Of a stretch of DNA of 64,000 bases, positions 26,895 through 35,246 are shown in pieces. A program made the translations under genes and the position numbers. The DNA comes from Psychrobacter sp. JCM 18900 (GTDB taxonomy: Bacteria; Pseudomonadota; Gammaproteobacteria; Pseudomonadales; Moraxellaceae), in assembly GCF_904846625.1 (NCBI RefSeq), contig NZ_CAJHBL010000002.1, positions 186,001-250,000 of the forward strand, given 5' to 3'. Below the pieces are notes generated by a model. The model saw only the letters and a list, made by a program, of their open reading frames with translations. It was not told the DNA's origin and did no database searches. Positions within the stretch are counted from its first letter, which is position 1. Every line of letters begins with the position of its first letter.

Positions 26895-27100
26895 GGCTTG
26901 CAAATCCTTATTCTAATATCTTTGTTAAATGCTTTTAATGTGTGCGTGTGCTTTTATGTGCTCTATAGCTTTTAATGATAAGCCAATTAAATTTAAAGCC
27001 ATCAAATGCGTTAAAGGGGCACACTTGATGGCTCATTAGATCATAACCAGACGTCTGTTTATGATAATTGGCTTGCTAAACGTTTACGTTGGTTTTAACG

Positions 27101-27676
27101 TTAAACATTTACGCCATAAGAGGCTGCTAATGGTCCAAGACCACCGCTGAAGCCTTGACCAACCGCACGGAATTTCCAATCACCGCTGTGACGATATAAT
27201 TCACCGAAAATCATCGCTGTTTCAGTGCTGCCGTCTTCTGATAGGTCGTAACGAGCGATTTCAGACTCACCATTGTCGTTTACAACGCGGATGTAAGCAT
27301 CACCCACTTGACCGAAGTTTTGGTTACGTGCTTGGCCTTCATAAATGATGGCACAGATAGCTACTTTGTTGACGTCAGCTGGGATGCTCGCAAGATTGAT
27401 TTTGATTTTCTCATCATCGCCATCGCCTTCGCCAGTACGGTTATCACCAGTATGCTCAACAGCGCCGTTGTCTGATTTTAGGTTATTGAAAAAGATAAAA
27501 TCTTGGTCGTTACGGACTTTGCCTGCTTCGTTAATCAAGAAACCGATTGCATCTAAGTCAAACTCTTGGCCGTCAGTGGCACGTGGATCCCAGCCTAGAC
27601 CGACTGTAATGTTAGTTAAACCTGGCGCTTCTTTTGATAAGTTTACGTTGCCGCCTTTTGTTAAGCTAATAGCCAT
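27101..27676 (-). CDS. terE: TerD-domain protein, TerE-like
   Basis: 191-aa single-domain TerD-family protein, predicted cytosolic and Ca2+-binding. GLGWDPR, EFDLDA, the full [12 protein letters not shown] motif (78-89) and the end [19 protein letters not shown] are present; the end is closer to TerE than TerD. It is separated by about 200 bp from the AIM24 gene and by 454 bp from the glutaminase gene, so it probably has its own promoter. Confidence 0.87.
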   Translation of the reverse strand: MAISLTKGGNVNLSKEAPGLTNITVGLGWDPRATDGQEFDLDAIGFLINEAGKVRNDQDFIFFNNLKSDNGAVEHTGDNRTGEGDGDDEKIKINLASIPADVNKVAICAIIYEGQARNQNFGQVGDAYIRVVNDNGESEIARYDLSEDGSTETAMIFGELYRHSGDWKFRAVGQGFSGGLGPLAASYGVNV

Positions 27677-28130
27677 ACAAATATCCTTTGGATTAATAGT
27701 TAAGTGGATTGATTGATAAAAAATAAACTAAAAGTTGTGCAGTGACTGATATCTCAGAGCAAATAATAAAAACTTACCTGTACGCTATGCCCTGCATATC
27801 ATTAGGTTTTACTATACTAAGCGTTTGCTCACTAAGCAAGGCGTATTTTGTGCGCTTACTATATGCTTACTAAGGGACATAATACTTCTGTATCTTTGAT
27901 AATTTCTAATCAACTTAGCAATAGTCGTTAAGATATTGTTATGAAAAGTAATGTTTCATACAAAAGGGATTTAGCACAAAGGTAGCTTAGATAAAACAAT
28001 CGCTTTAAAAAGCACCGACTGACTATATAAGCTTAGAATAAACCAACTCATGCCTTAGGTATGCTTCGCAGCTAGTATGAGAGCTTGGCATTATATAAAA
28101 AACCTATTTAGACAAATAGACATGTATATC
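27677..28130. promoter_or_regulatory. Region upstream of terE with repeated CTTACTA/ACTAAGC elements
   Basis: 454 bp without a gene. GCTTACTA occurs at 27854-27861 and 27865-27872 (11-bp period), and ACTAAGC at 27816-27822 and 27831-27837. The cluster lies 140-200 bp upstream of terE and could be regulatory. Confidence 0.35.
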
Positions 28131-29051
28131 TTATTCTGCAAAAACCGACCAGCCAGTTTTTTGTACGAAGCGCTCTAGTGCTTTTAGTCCAAGCTTGGAG
28201 TTACCTACATGATCAAGCCCTGGTGACCAGACAGCGATAGAACCTTTACCAGGTGCTATCGTCAAAATACCGCCACCAACACCACTTTTGCCTGGTAAGC
28301 CCACGCGGTAAGCAAATTCGCCAGAACCATCATAATGACCACACATCATCATCAATGAGTTAATACGGCGTGCTCGTTTTTCATTGATTACACGTACTCC
28401 TGAGTGCTTATCAACTCCATTAGACACTAAATAAAGACCGGCACTGGCCAACTGTTGGCAGTTCATTGCAATTGAGCACTGATGAAAATACGTACCTAAT
28501 ACATTATCCACATCGTGTCTTAAACGACCAAAGGATTTCATAAAGTGCGCCAGAGAGGCATTTCGGTCCTTGTGCGCCATCTCAGAAGCCGCTACTTTAT
28601 GATCAAAGCGAATTGACTCATCATCTGCAATGAGGTGAACAAACTGCAGGATTTCACCCAGTGTTTCTTTGGGTTTATGCCCCATCATGATGGCGTCGAC
28701 AACTGCGATTGCCCCAGCATTGATAAATGGGTTGCGCGGTCGGCCAGACTCATGCTCGAGCATCACAATTGAATTAAAAGGATCGCCAGATGGTTCGCGT
28801 CCGACGTGTGTCCAAAGTGTATCGCCTAGCTTGCCAAGACCAATGGTTAAGGTAAATACCTTAGAGATACTTTGGATGGAAAACAGAGTGCTTGCATCAC
28901 CTGCTGCATACATATGCCCATCAGGAGTCGCTACGGCTATACCGAACTGATTAGGATCAATATGAGCCAATTGAGGGATATAATCTGCGACTTTGCCGCG
29001 GTCAGTTTCTCTTGCCATCTCTGCGGCAATATCATCAAGAATTTTTTGCAT
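28131..29051 (-). CDS. glsA: Glutaminase
   Basis: 306-aa serine-dependent beta-lactamase-fold glutaminase that hydrolyses glutamine to glutamate and ammonia. The active-site SxxK motif is S61-I-S-K64 within [34 protein letters not shown] and [11 protein letters not shown] are all canonical. Cytosolic, with no signal peptide. It sits inside the Ter locus between terE and the DUF475 gene with more than 200 bp on either side, so co-regulation is not proven. It may supply ammonia or raise pH in acid stress. Confidence 0.95.
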   Translation of the reverse strand: MQKILDDIAAEMARETDRGKVADYIPQLAHIDPNQFGIAVATPDGHMYAAGDASTLFSIQSISKVFTLTIGLGKLGDTLWTHVGREPSGDPFNSIVMLEHESGRPRNPFINAGAIAVVDAIMMGHKPKETLGEILQFVHLIADDESIRFDHKVAASEMAHKDRNASLAHFMKSFGRLRHDVDNVLGTYFHQCSIAMNCQQLASAGLYLVSNGVDKHSGVRVINEKRARRINSLMMMCGHYDGSGEFAYRVGLPGKSGVGGGILTIAPGKGSIAVWSPGLDHVGNSKLGLKALERFVQKTGWSVFAE

Positions 29052-29219
29052 ATCGTTTATAGGGTCTTATTTCGACAAGTTATTTAAAGATGAGGATTTT
29101 AACTGAAGATAGGACAATAGTAACAGGGCGAACGTAACTTTAACCATTGATTGTCTCAATTATCGGTTATTCCGATATTTTGGGGCTTCAATATGACCTA
29201 ACAGTAAGGCAAAATTGTC

Positions 29220-29258
29220 AAAAAAAACAGGCCATACCTGATGATATGACCTGCTTAG
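29220..29258 (-). terminator. Terminator after the DUF475 gene
   Basis: Read on minus: an 8-bp stem with one mismatch (29228-29236 with 29245-29253) followed by an eight-T run. Confidence 0.8.
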
Positions 29259-29295
29259 ATGTATAACTAGATACAGACTACACTGAGAACATGCC

Positions 29296-30363
29296 TTAGT
29301 TCAGGCTTGCTTTCTCAGCTTTACGATGCTGAAGTGACGCTAGCAGCGCCCAACCAATAAAGGCAATACCAATCAGACCAGTGATAATCTCTGGTACATG
29401 GAACTTCACTGACAATAGCATAATCAGTGCCAATGCGCCGATGGCATAATGTGCGCCATGCTCAAGATAGATGAACTCGTCAAGCGTGCCTTTGTCTACC
29501 AAGAAGATAGTCATAGAACGTACGAACATCGCACCAATCGCAAGACCTAACATGATAACAATCACGTCATTAGTGATTGCAAATGCGCCAATCACACCAT
29601 CGAAACTGAATGAGGCATCTAGAACTTCTAAGTATAAGAAACCAATGATACCGCCCTTCATAATGGCACTGGTCGCCGCAGCGCCCGAACCATTCTCTTC
29701 GTTTTCTAGGTCTTCTTCCAGATCGCCCTCAAGCATACCTGATACAACCTGTACGCCCAGATAAACCAAGATACCCCAAACACCTGCGATTAGAACAGCA
29801 CTTGACTGCTCTGCATTAGCCCACGATACCGCAATCATCAAGACGATAAGCGCTACAAATACGCTCATGGCATCGACTTTACCTAGCTTGGCTAAACGGC
29901 TCTCAAGCCAGTCAAACCAATGTACTTCTTTGTCATCAAAAATAAAGTTCAAGAATACCAATAGCAAGAAGATACCACCAAATGCTGAGATTTCCGCATG
30001 GTGTGCCATCAGTCTTGCTGAGTACTCTTCAGGGCTATATAAAGCCAAGTTGATGACTTCCATCATACCAAGGTCGGCAGTAACCGCGACGATGACAATA
30101 GGGAAGACCAATCGCATACCGAATACGGCGATCAGGATACCAACGGTTAAAAATATCTTTTTCCAAAATTCGTCCCAGCCCTTAAGGACTGAAGCATTGA
30201 CCACCGCATTATCAAAAGATAATGAAATCTCCATGACGGCCAAAATAGCGGTAATAGAAAGAGTGGCTATCATGCCACCCATACCGCCATGTGAATATCC
30301 CCACCATGCTGCTATTGCCAAAGCAATTGCGGTAAAGATAAAGTCTAAATAAAAATGTCTCAT
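29296..30363 (-). CDS. DUF475 integral membrane protein (TerC superfamily)
   Basis: 355-aa protein with about nine membrane helices. Two TerC-superfamily motifs with acidic residues in helices are visible: MEISLSFDNAVVNA (about 46-59) and EVLDASFSFDGVIGAFA (about 250-266). A cytosolic acidic loop lies between them (EGDLEEDLENEENG). Such proteins are linked to metal-ion (Mn/Ca) export, and TerC is the membrane partner of TerB/TerD. AGGA precedes the ATG by 7 nt; its own terminator follows. Confidence 0.87.
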   Translation of the reverse strand: MRHFYLDFIFTAIALAIAAWWGYSHGGMGGMIATLSITAILAVMEISLSFDNAVVNASVLKGWDEFWKKIFLTVGILIAVFGMRLVFPIVIVAVTADLGMMEVINLALYSPEEYSARLMAHHAEISAFGGIFLLLVFLNFIFDDKEVHWFDWLESRLAKLGKVDAMSVFVALIVLMIAVSWANAEQSSAVLIAGVWGILVYLGVQVVSGMLEGDLEEDLENEENGSGAAATSAIMKGGIIGFLYLEVLDASFSFDGVIGAFAITNDVIVIMLGLAIGAMFVRSMTIFLVDKGTLDEFIYLEHGAHYAIGALALIMLLSVKFHVPEIITGLIGIAFIGWALLASLQHRKAEKASLN

Positions 30364-30590
30364 GACACATCCTGTATGGTTGCGTAAAGCTAAGGTCTAC
30401 CTAGTATAGGCATGAACCGCAAAAAAGCGGTTATTACTAACCACTTTTTATGCATAATTTTAAACGAAACGTAAAGCATTACTAGTGATTTGGCCATTAA
30501 AAATTGTGACTATTTGCAACGATGGCGGTTTGCTATTTTGGACGTGATGACGGTGACTAATAACAGACTAAATACCAGTAAATAATAGTT

Positions 30591-31166
30591 TTAGATATCG
30601 ACACCGTATTGCTGACACATCGCTTGCAAGCCGCCTGAATAGCCTTGACCAACAGCACGGAATTTCCATTCGCCGTTGTGACGATATACTTCGCCAAACA
30701 CCATTGCTGTCTCTACAGAGTAGTCTTCTGCTAAATCAAAACGTACGACTTCAGTACCTGTTTCTTCATTAACGACACGGATAAAGGCGTTGGCGACTTG
30801 ACCAAAGTTCTGGCTACGCGCTGCAGCGTCATGAATAGTCACTGTCACGACTACTTTATCTACGTCTGCAGGTACTTGAGTGAGGTTGACTTTGATAACT
30901 TCATCATCACCGTCGCCTTCGCCAGTACGGTTGTCACCAGTATGCTCGACAGCGCCATTGTCAGACTTCAGCTGATTGTAAAAGATAAAGTCATGATCGC
31001 CGCGCACTTTGCCTGCGCCATTTAGCAGAAATACGCTAGCATCCAGATCGAACTCAGCACCAGAAGTGGCACGCTCATCCCAACCAAGACCAATAAGTAG
31101 CTTGGTTAAATTTGGGTCAGTTTTCGTTAGCGATAAATTACCGCCTTTATTAAGTGATAAAGCCAT
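30591..31166 (-). CDS. terD: TerD-domain protein, TerD-like
   Basis: 191-aa single TerD domain starting [18 protein letters not shown]. An in-frame extension upstream is not used: AAGGA lies just before the ATG at 31166 and family homology begins there. The Ca2+ motif [12 protein letters not shown] is complete, and the C terminus [19 protein letters not shown] is like TerD. The 5' leader contains a terminator-like hairpin. About 227 bp separate it from the DUF475 gene. Confidence 0.88.
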   Translation of the reverse strand: MALSLNKGGNLSLTKTDPNLTKLLIGLGWDERATSGAEFDLDASVFLLNGAGKVRGDHDFIFYNQLKSDNGAVEHTGDNRTGEGDGDDEVIKVNLTQVPADVDKVVVTVTIHDAAARSQNFGQVANAFIRVVNEETGTEVVRFDLAEDYSVETAMVFGEVYRHNGEWKFRAVGQGYSGGLQAMCQQYGVDI

Positions 31167-31205
31167 GGTGTTATCCTTTTTATTAGACGTTAGTGGTTTA
31201 TGAGG

Positions 31206-31254
31206 GCATCGAAAAAAGGCGATGCTTACGCAATAACTGCGCAAATCCATCGCC
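31206..31254 (-). promoter_or_regulatory. Terminator-like hairpin with competing arm in the terD leader
   Basis: On minus, GGCGATG (31254-31248) pairs with CATCGCC (31224-31218) around an inner TTGCGCA/TGCGTAA stem, followed by six T (31217-31212). Directly after, CGATGC (31211-31206) can instead pair with GCATCG (31225-31220), destroying the first stem. It lies about 40-90 nt before the terD ATG and could act as an attenuator, or simply be a second rlmKL terminator. Confidence 0.5.
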
Positions 31255-31266
31255 TAGTAACGCTCT

Positions 31267-31295
31267 ATCATAGCAACAAAAAATGGCCCAATCAA
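31267..31295 (-). promoter_or_regulatory. Predicted terD promoter
   Basis: On minus: TTGATT (31295-31290), 17-bp spacer, TATGAT (31272-31267). The -35 box lies in the rlmKL terminator stem. Transcription would begin near 31260, immediately before the leader hairpin. Confidence 0.45.
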
Positions 31296-31311
31296 AGCTG
31301 ATTGGGCCATT
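31276..31311 (-). terminator. rlmKL terminator
   Basis: A perfect 13-bp stem (31282-31294 with 31299-31311) and a T-run on the minus strand, 134 bp after the rlmKL stop. Confidence 0.88.
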
Positions 31312-31444
31312 GTTATATTTCATATACATTCGGCAAAAAACAGAAGTTTCAGGTACTTATACTGCCACTATAAATCTATAGTTTTATTTATCAAAATCCT
31401 ATTTACGGACTTTAGATTCTAAACTGTAAATCTAAAACTTCGAG

Positions 31445-33751
31445 TTATAGACTTTGACGATGACGAATCTCAAAGCTTTGATGAATCGGTTTTTTGATAT
31501 TGAAATCAAAGCCAATGGTTTTTTGCGTGATATCAATGATGTCATAACGCTGAGTCAACTGCTCATCTAACTCAAAACGCGTAAAGTTGTTAGAAAAGTA
31601 CAAGACACCATCAGAGGTGAGGCGGTTCATGGCACGATTAATCAATGCAGCATGATCACGTTGCACATCAAAAGTACCTTGGAATTTTTTAGAGTTTGAG
31701 AAGGTCGGTGGATCAATAAAGATAACATCGAACTGTTCGGTATTGTCTTTAATCCACTCAAAGATATCGGCAGCAACGAATTGGTATTTATTGCGGCTAA
31801 CGTCCAAACCGTTCAAGACAAAGTTTTGTTTGCCCCAATCTAGATAGTTCTGTGACAAATCGACGCTAGTGACTTTTTTCGCACCAGCAAGCGCTGCATG
31901 CACACTTGCAGTACAAGTATAAGCGAACAAGTTAAGTACGGCTTTACCGCGGCTGTTGTCCTTGATACGAGCACGCATATTACGGTGATCGATAAACAGA
32001 CCAGTATCTAAATAATCTGTAAAGTTGACATACAGATAGGCACCATCTTCGCGCGCAACATGGAACTTACCACGTTTTTCTGTGGTGTTCTGCTTGCTGT
32101 ACTGATCGTTGCCAGACTGACGGGCACGCGTTTTGATAAAGATCTGTTCACGGTTAATATCAAAGACTTCACGGATACCCATTAACGCCAAGTTAAAGCG
32201 CTTTTTCGCAGTCTCAGGTGGGATAGTCTTTGGTGGTGCATATTCTTGCACATGCGCATAATCACCGTACAAGTCGATCGCGACTTTAAAATCAGGTAAA
32301 TCAGCATCGTAAACACGAATATTGCTTACGTTGTCTTTTTTGGCCAGTTTCTTAAGCTTAGCAAGGTTTTTTTGCAGACGATTAATAAAGTCTTGACCAT
32401 CTTCTACTTCAATCTCGCGTTTCTCAAAACGACTAACAAGATTACCCGTTTGTCCAGCGATAAGCGTTCCGTAGCGGAAATAGACGGTAATAGCACCATT
32501 ATGACAGCGTAAGGTTTTTGGTTCTTTAATCGGTAGAATATCTACTTGTTCGACATGAGAGGCCAATATGCCAAGCATCGGGTCAATGCCACTACCGGCA
32601 AAGCTGTCTTGCAATATCAGCCCAATCGCTTGATACAACGGCTTAATCATTTCTTCATCACCCAAACGCTCACCATACGGTGGGTTGGTAATGACCAAAG
32701 GATTGCTCAATCGACCATCATTGACTAATGGCTTGAGCACGTTACTAAGTTGGTCAAGCGCACGATGCTCAATATCGAGTAACGGTAAAAGGTCTTGTAG
32801 ACCTGCGGCAATTAAGTTTTTTTCTGTGGCGAGGATCGCACCACTATCAGCATCAAAGCCCAGCATAAGTGGCAACGTATCAGGCTGCTCGTTGGCAATC
32901 TCTAATGCTTCGCGGAAACGCGTTTGAGCATCATCAATCATCTCTTGCCATAGCGTCTCATTATGATGCTGCCACTGGTAAAAACCAAATTGATTGGCAG
33001 CTTTGTCGATACCCACAGCATAGTCACAATGCATCAATAGCGCTTCAATAAGGAACGTTCCAGAGCCGCACATTGGATCGATTAACGCATTATAGAAAGG
33101 TGCGTCGCCAGCTTCGTTTTTCTTGTGCCAACCAGCGCTATAGAGCAGGGCGGCTGCCAAGTTTTCTTTCAGTGGTGCTTCTGTCATGGCCACACGGTAA
33201 CCGCGGCGATGCAAACTGGTACCAGATAAATCTAGATATAGCTCGGCTTGCTTATCATTGATAGTGGCAAAAACCGAGAAGTCTGGGTTTTTACTATCGA
33301 CGTTAGGACGGCTGTCGTAAACTTCGTTAAAGGTATCGGCAATCGCATCTTTGATACGTAGCATCGCAAACTGCTGACTGACAGCGACACGCTTATCGAC
33401 AGACAGACGGATAGCAAAGGTTTGCTCTAGGCTAAACTGCTCAGTCCAATTGACCGATTTTGCCAAGCCGTATAGCTGCTCCGCAACGTCGTATTCTGCA
33501 TTGATGTTTTTACGTTTAATCAGCATCAATACCCGCGAGGCCACGCGTGACCATAGGCAAATAGTATATAGCTCACGTAAGCCACCAGTGACAGCTAGAC
33601 GGCCGGTACTTTTGATTTCGCTGTCAATGCCAAAACTGGTTAGCTCAGTCTGCAGTGGTGCCTCAAGCCCATCGGCACAGGTAATAATAAGATCAAGCGA
33701 CAACTCTGGTGAAGCTGCTGTTAGAGATGCGGGCGCGGTTTGTTCGGTCAT
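31445..33751 (-). CDS. rlmKL: Bifunctional 23S rRNA m2G2445/m7G2069 methyltransferase
   Basis: 768-aa fusion. The N-terminal THUMP domain and RlmL half contain FYNALIDPMCGSGTFLIEAL and the catalytic ITNPPYGERLG. The C-terminal RlmK half has LNLFAYTCTASVHAALAGAKKVTSVDLS and VIFIDPPTFSNSK. It modifies two guanines in 23S rRNA domain V during large-subunit assembly. Length exceeds E. coli RlmKL (702 aa) modestly. Single gene, own terminator. Confidence 0.95.
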   Translation of the reverse strand: MTEQTAPASLTAASPELSLDLIITCADGLEAPLQTELTSFGIDSEIKSTGRLAVTGGLRELYTICLWSRVASRVLMLIKRKNINAEYDVAEQLYGLAKSVNWTEQFSLEQTFAIRLSVDKRVAVSQQFAMLRIKDAIADTFNEVYDSRPNVDSKNPDFSVFATINDKQAELYLDLSGTSLHRRGYRVAMTEAPLKENLAAALLYSAGWHKKNEAGDAPFYNALIDPMCGSGTFLIEALLMHCDYAVGIDKAANQFGFYQWQHHNETLWQEMIDDAQTRFREALEIANEQPDTLPLMLGFDADSGAILATEKNLIAAGLQDLLPLLDIEHRALDQLSNVLKPLVNDGRLSNPLVITNPPYGERLGDEEMIKPLYQAIGLILQDSFAGSGIDPMLGILASHVEQVDILPIKEPKTLRCHNGAITVYFRYGTLIAGQTGNLVSRFEKREIEVEDGQDFINRLQKNLAKLKKLAKKDNVSNIRVYDADLPDFKVAIDLYGDYAHVQEYAPPKTIPPETAKKRFNLALMGIREVFDINREQIFIKTRARQSGNDQYSKQNTTEKRGKFHVAREDGAYLYVNFTDYLDTGLFIDHRNMRARIKDNSRGKAVLNLFAYTCTASVHAALAGAKKVTSVDLSQNYLDWGKQNFVLNGLDVSRNKYQFVAADIFEWIKDNTEQFDVIFIDPPTFSNSKKFQGTFDVQRDHAALINRAMNRLTSDGVLYFSNNFTRFELDEQLTQRYDIIDITQKTIGFDFNIKKPIHQSFEIRHRQSL

Positions 33752-33901
33752 ACGGGTACCTGTGGGCTAAATTGACAAAAAAGCAAATAATAAGATAATC
33801 GGTGTAACCAGCAATTTTACCATAATTCACAGTAGGATGGTTCAAAGTAGCCGTGTTTAAGATTTTAAGATGTGATAGTCAAATACGGGAAAACAAATTC
33901 T

Positions 33902-35098
33902 CTACTCACCTTTCGTCAGTGGTAATTCCTCTGGGACGATTTGAGTGGTGGTTGCAAAGGGTTTGGTTGCAATAGGGTAGTCGACATCTTTTGGCATCAG
34001 CAAGCGCATATGCGGATAGGGCGTAGAGATATTAGCCGCGTCAAACGCGATTTTAATCTCTTCTTGCAGCACTTCTTTAATTTTGGGGATGCGGGCAACG
34101 GCTGCTGGTTTGACCCAAAAGCGTACGATAAAGAACACCCCGTACTCGCCGATTTCTGCTACGGTCGCTGAGGTCTCAGGACGATTAAGCACCGCATCGG
34201 TATCGCTGAGTACTTGCAATATTTCCTTGCGAGCCGTTTCTATATCATCTTCGAACGCGATACGTACACGAATATCAAAACGGATAAAGTTTTTGGAAGT
34301 CAGGTTGATGACTTCTGATGAGGCAACATTGGAATTTGGGATAATGACAGTAATATTGTCTCGAGTGAGAATATGAGTGGTGCGCAACGCGATAAGTACC
34401 ACCCGCCCTTCATTGTCATTGATATGAATCCAATCACCGACTTGAAAAGACTGCTCAAGCAGAATGGTGATACCAGCGATAAAATTAGCAAGGGTAGACT
34501 GAGCGGCGAAACCAACCGCTAAACCAACAATACCTAAACCCGCCACTAACGATACAATGTCAAAGCCAAATTGAGCCATGACGCTGGCAAGCCCGAGTAC
34601 CAATAGTAGTACAGATAAAATATTTTTGAGCAGCTGCTCTATGGAAGCATTGAGACCATAATGCTGTAGGACTCTGTGAATGATTTGTCCTGATGATGCC
34701 CAAAGTACGTAATAGATACCTGCCCAAGTGCTTGCCTTTGCGGTGGCTTTGATGGTCTCTGGTTCAAAGTTTATCTGACTCATAATCGCTATCAGACTGG
34801 CGACAATCCAGACATAGCGCAAAACTGAACGTACAATCTTGGTGCGGCGCTCATTTAATCGAATTTTGGCACGGCTTTGTCTAAGGATATAATTGGCCAA
34901 CCAATAAAAAAATCCCAATACCGCAAGCAGTATTAGGATTTTGATGCCAGTGCTCGCCAGTTCTACTGCCTGAGAGGACCAATTAAGTGACTCTTCATCG
35001 ATAGAGCCGCCGAGAGCAAGATATAGGCTAGTATGTAAGTCGCGAATGATCTCTTCAAAAAAGTCAGTAACACTAGCGATTGGCATTTTTTCGTCCAT
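33902..35098 (-). CDS. MscS-family mechanosensitive channel
   Basis: 398-aa inner-membrane protein with three or four N-terminal helices (about 45-70, 95-115, 125-145, 165-190), then the pore-lining helix with Gly/Ala packing (VAGLGIVGLAVGFAAQSTLANFIAGI). A beta domain follows with FQVGDWIHINDNEGRV and FIRFDIRVRIAFEDD. It releases solutes on hypo-osmotic shock. It is longer than E. coli MscS (286 aa) through the N terminus. Two in-frame starts (MDEK, MPIA) cannot be separated by ribosome sites. Confidence 0.9.
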   Translation of the reverse strand: MDEKMPIASVTDFFEEIIRDLHTSLYLALGGSIDEESLNWSSQAVELASTGIKILILLAVLGFFYWLANYILRQSRAKIRLNERRTKIVRSVLRYVWIVASLIAIMSQINFEPETIKATAKASTWAGIYYVLWASSGQIIHRVLQHYGLNASIEQLLKNILSVLLLVLGLASVMAQFGFDIVSLVAGLGIVGLAVGFAAQSTLANFIAGITILLEQSFQVGDWIHINDNEGRVVLIALRTTHILTRDNITVIIPNSNVASSEVINLTSKNFIRFDIRVRIAFEDDIETARKEILQVLSDTDAVLNRPETSATVAEIGEYGVFFIVRFWVKPAAVARIPKIKEVLQEEIKIAFDAANISTPYPHMRLLMPKDVDYPIATKPFATTTQIVPEELPLTKGE

Positions 35099-35246
35099 GC
35101 AGGATGTGTTTGTACAAAAAGTTATAAAAGAATATCTATTTATAAATTACCTCAAGTCGTCAAAGCAATCAAATAAAGTAATGGTTAAGACTAGCTACTA
35201 TTAATTTAAAGGCATTGCTGACTTGAGGACTTAGCTAAAGGGTCGA

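Larger units (their letters stand above)
14388..31166. other. Ter (tellurium-resistance-type) stress gene locus
   Basis: A 16.8-kb block holding all TerD-domain proteins of the window plus the enzyme set associated with them: CitE-like lyase, StiP/PELOTA, HAD, PRTase-TRSP and ATP-grasp. It also holds AIM24/TIGR00266, DUF475, glutaminase and a V4R-MHYT pair. It is limited by a terminator at 14.3 kb and by the rlmKL terminator at 31.3 kb. Base composition does not obviously differ from the flanks, so recent transfer is not indicated. Confidence 0.85.

Noticed and set aside
14388-31166. Ter locus as a recent mobile island
   Set aside because: No integrase, transposase, tRNA, flanking repeats or obvious base-composition change was seen at its borders.
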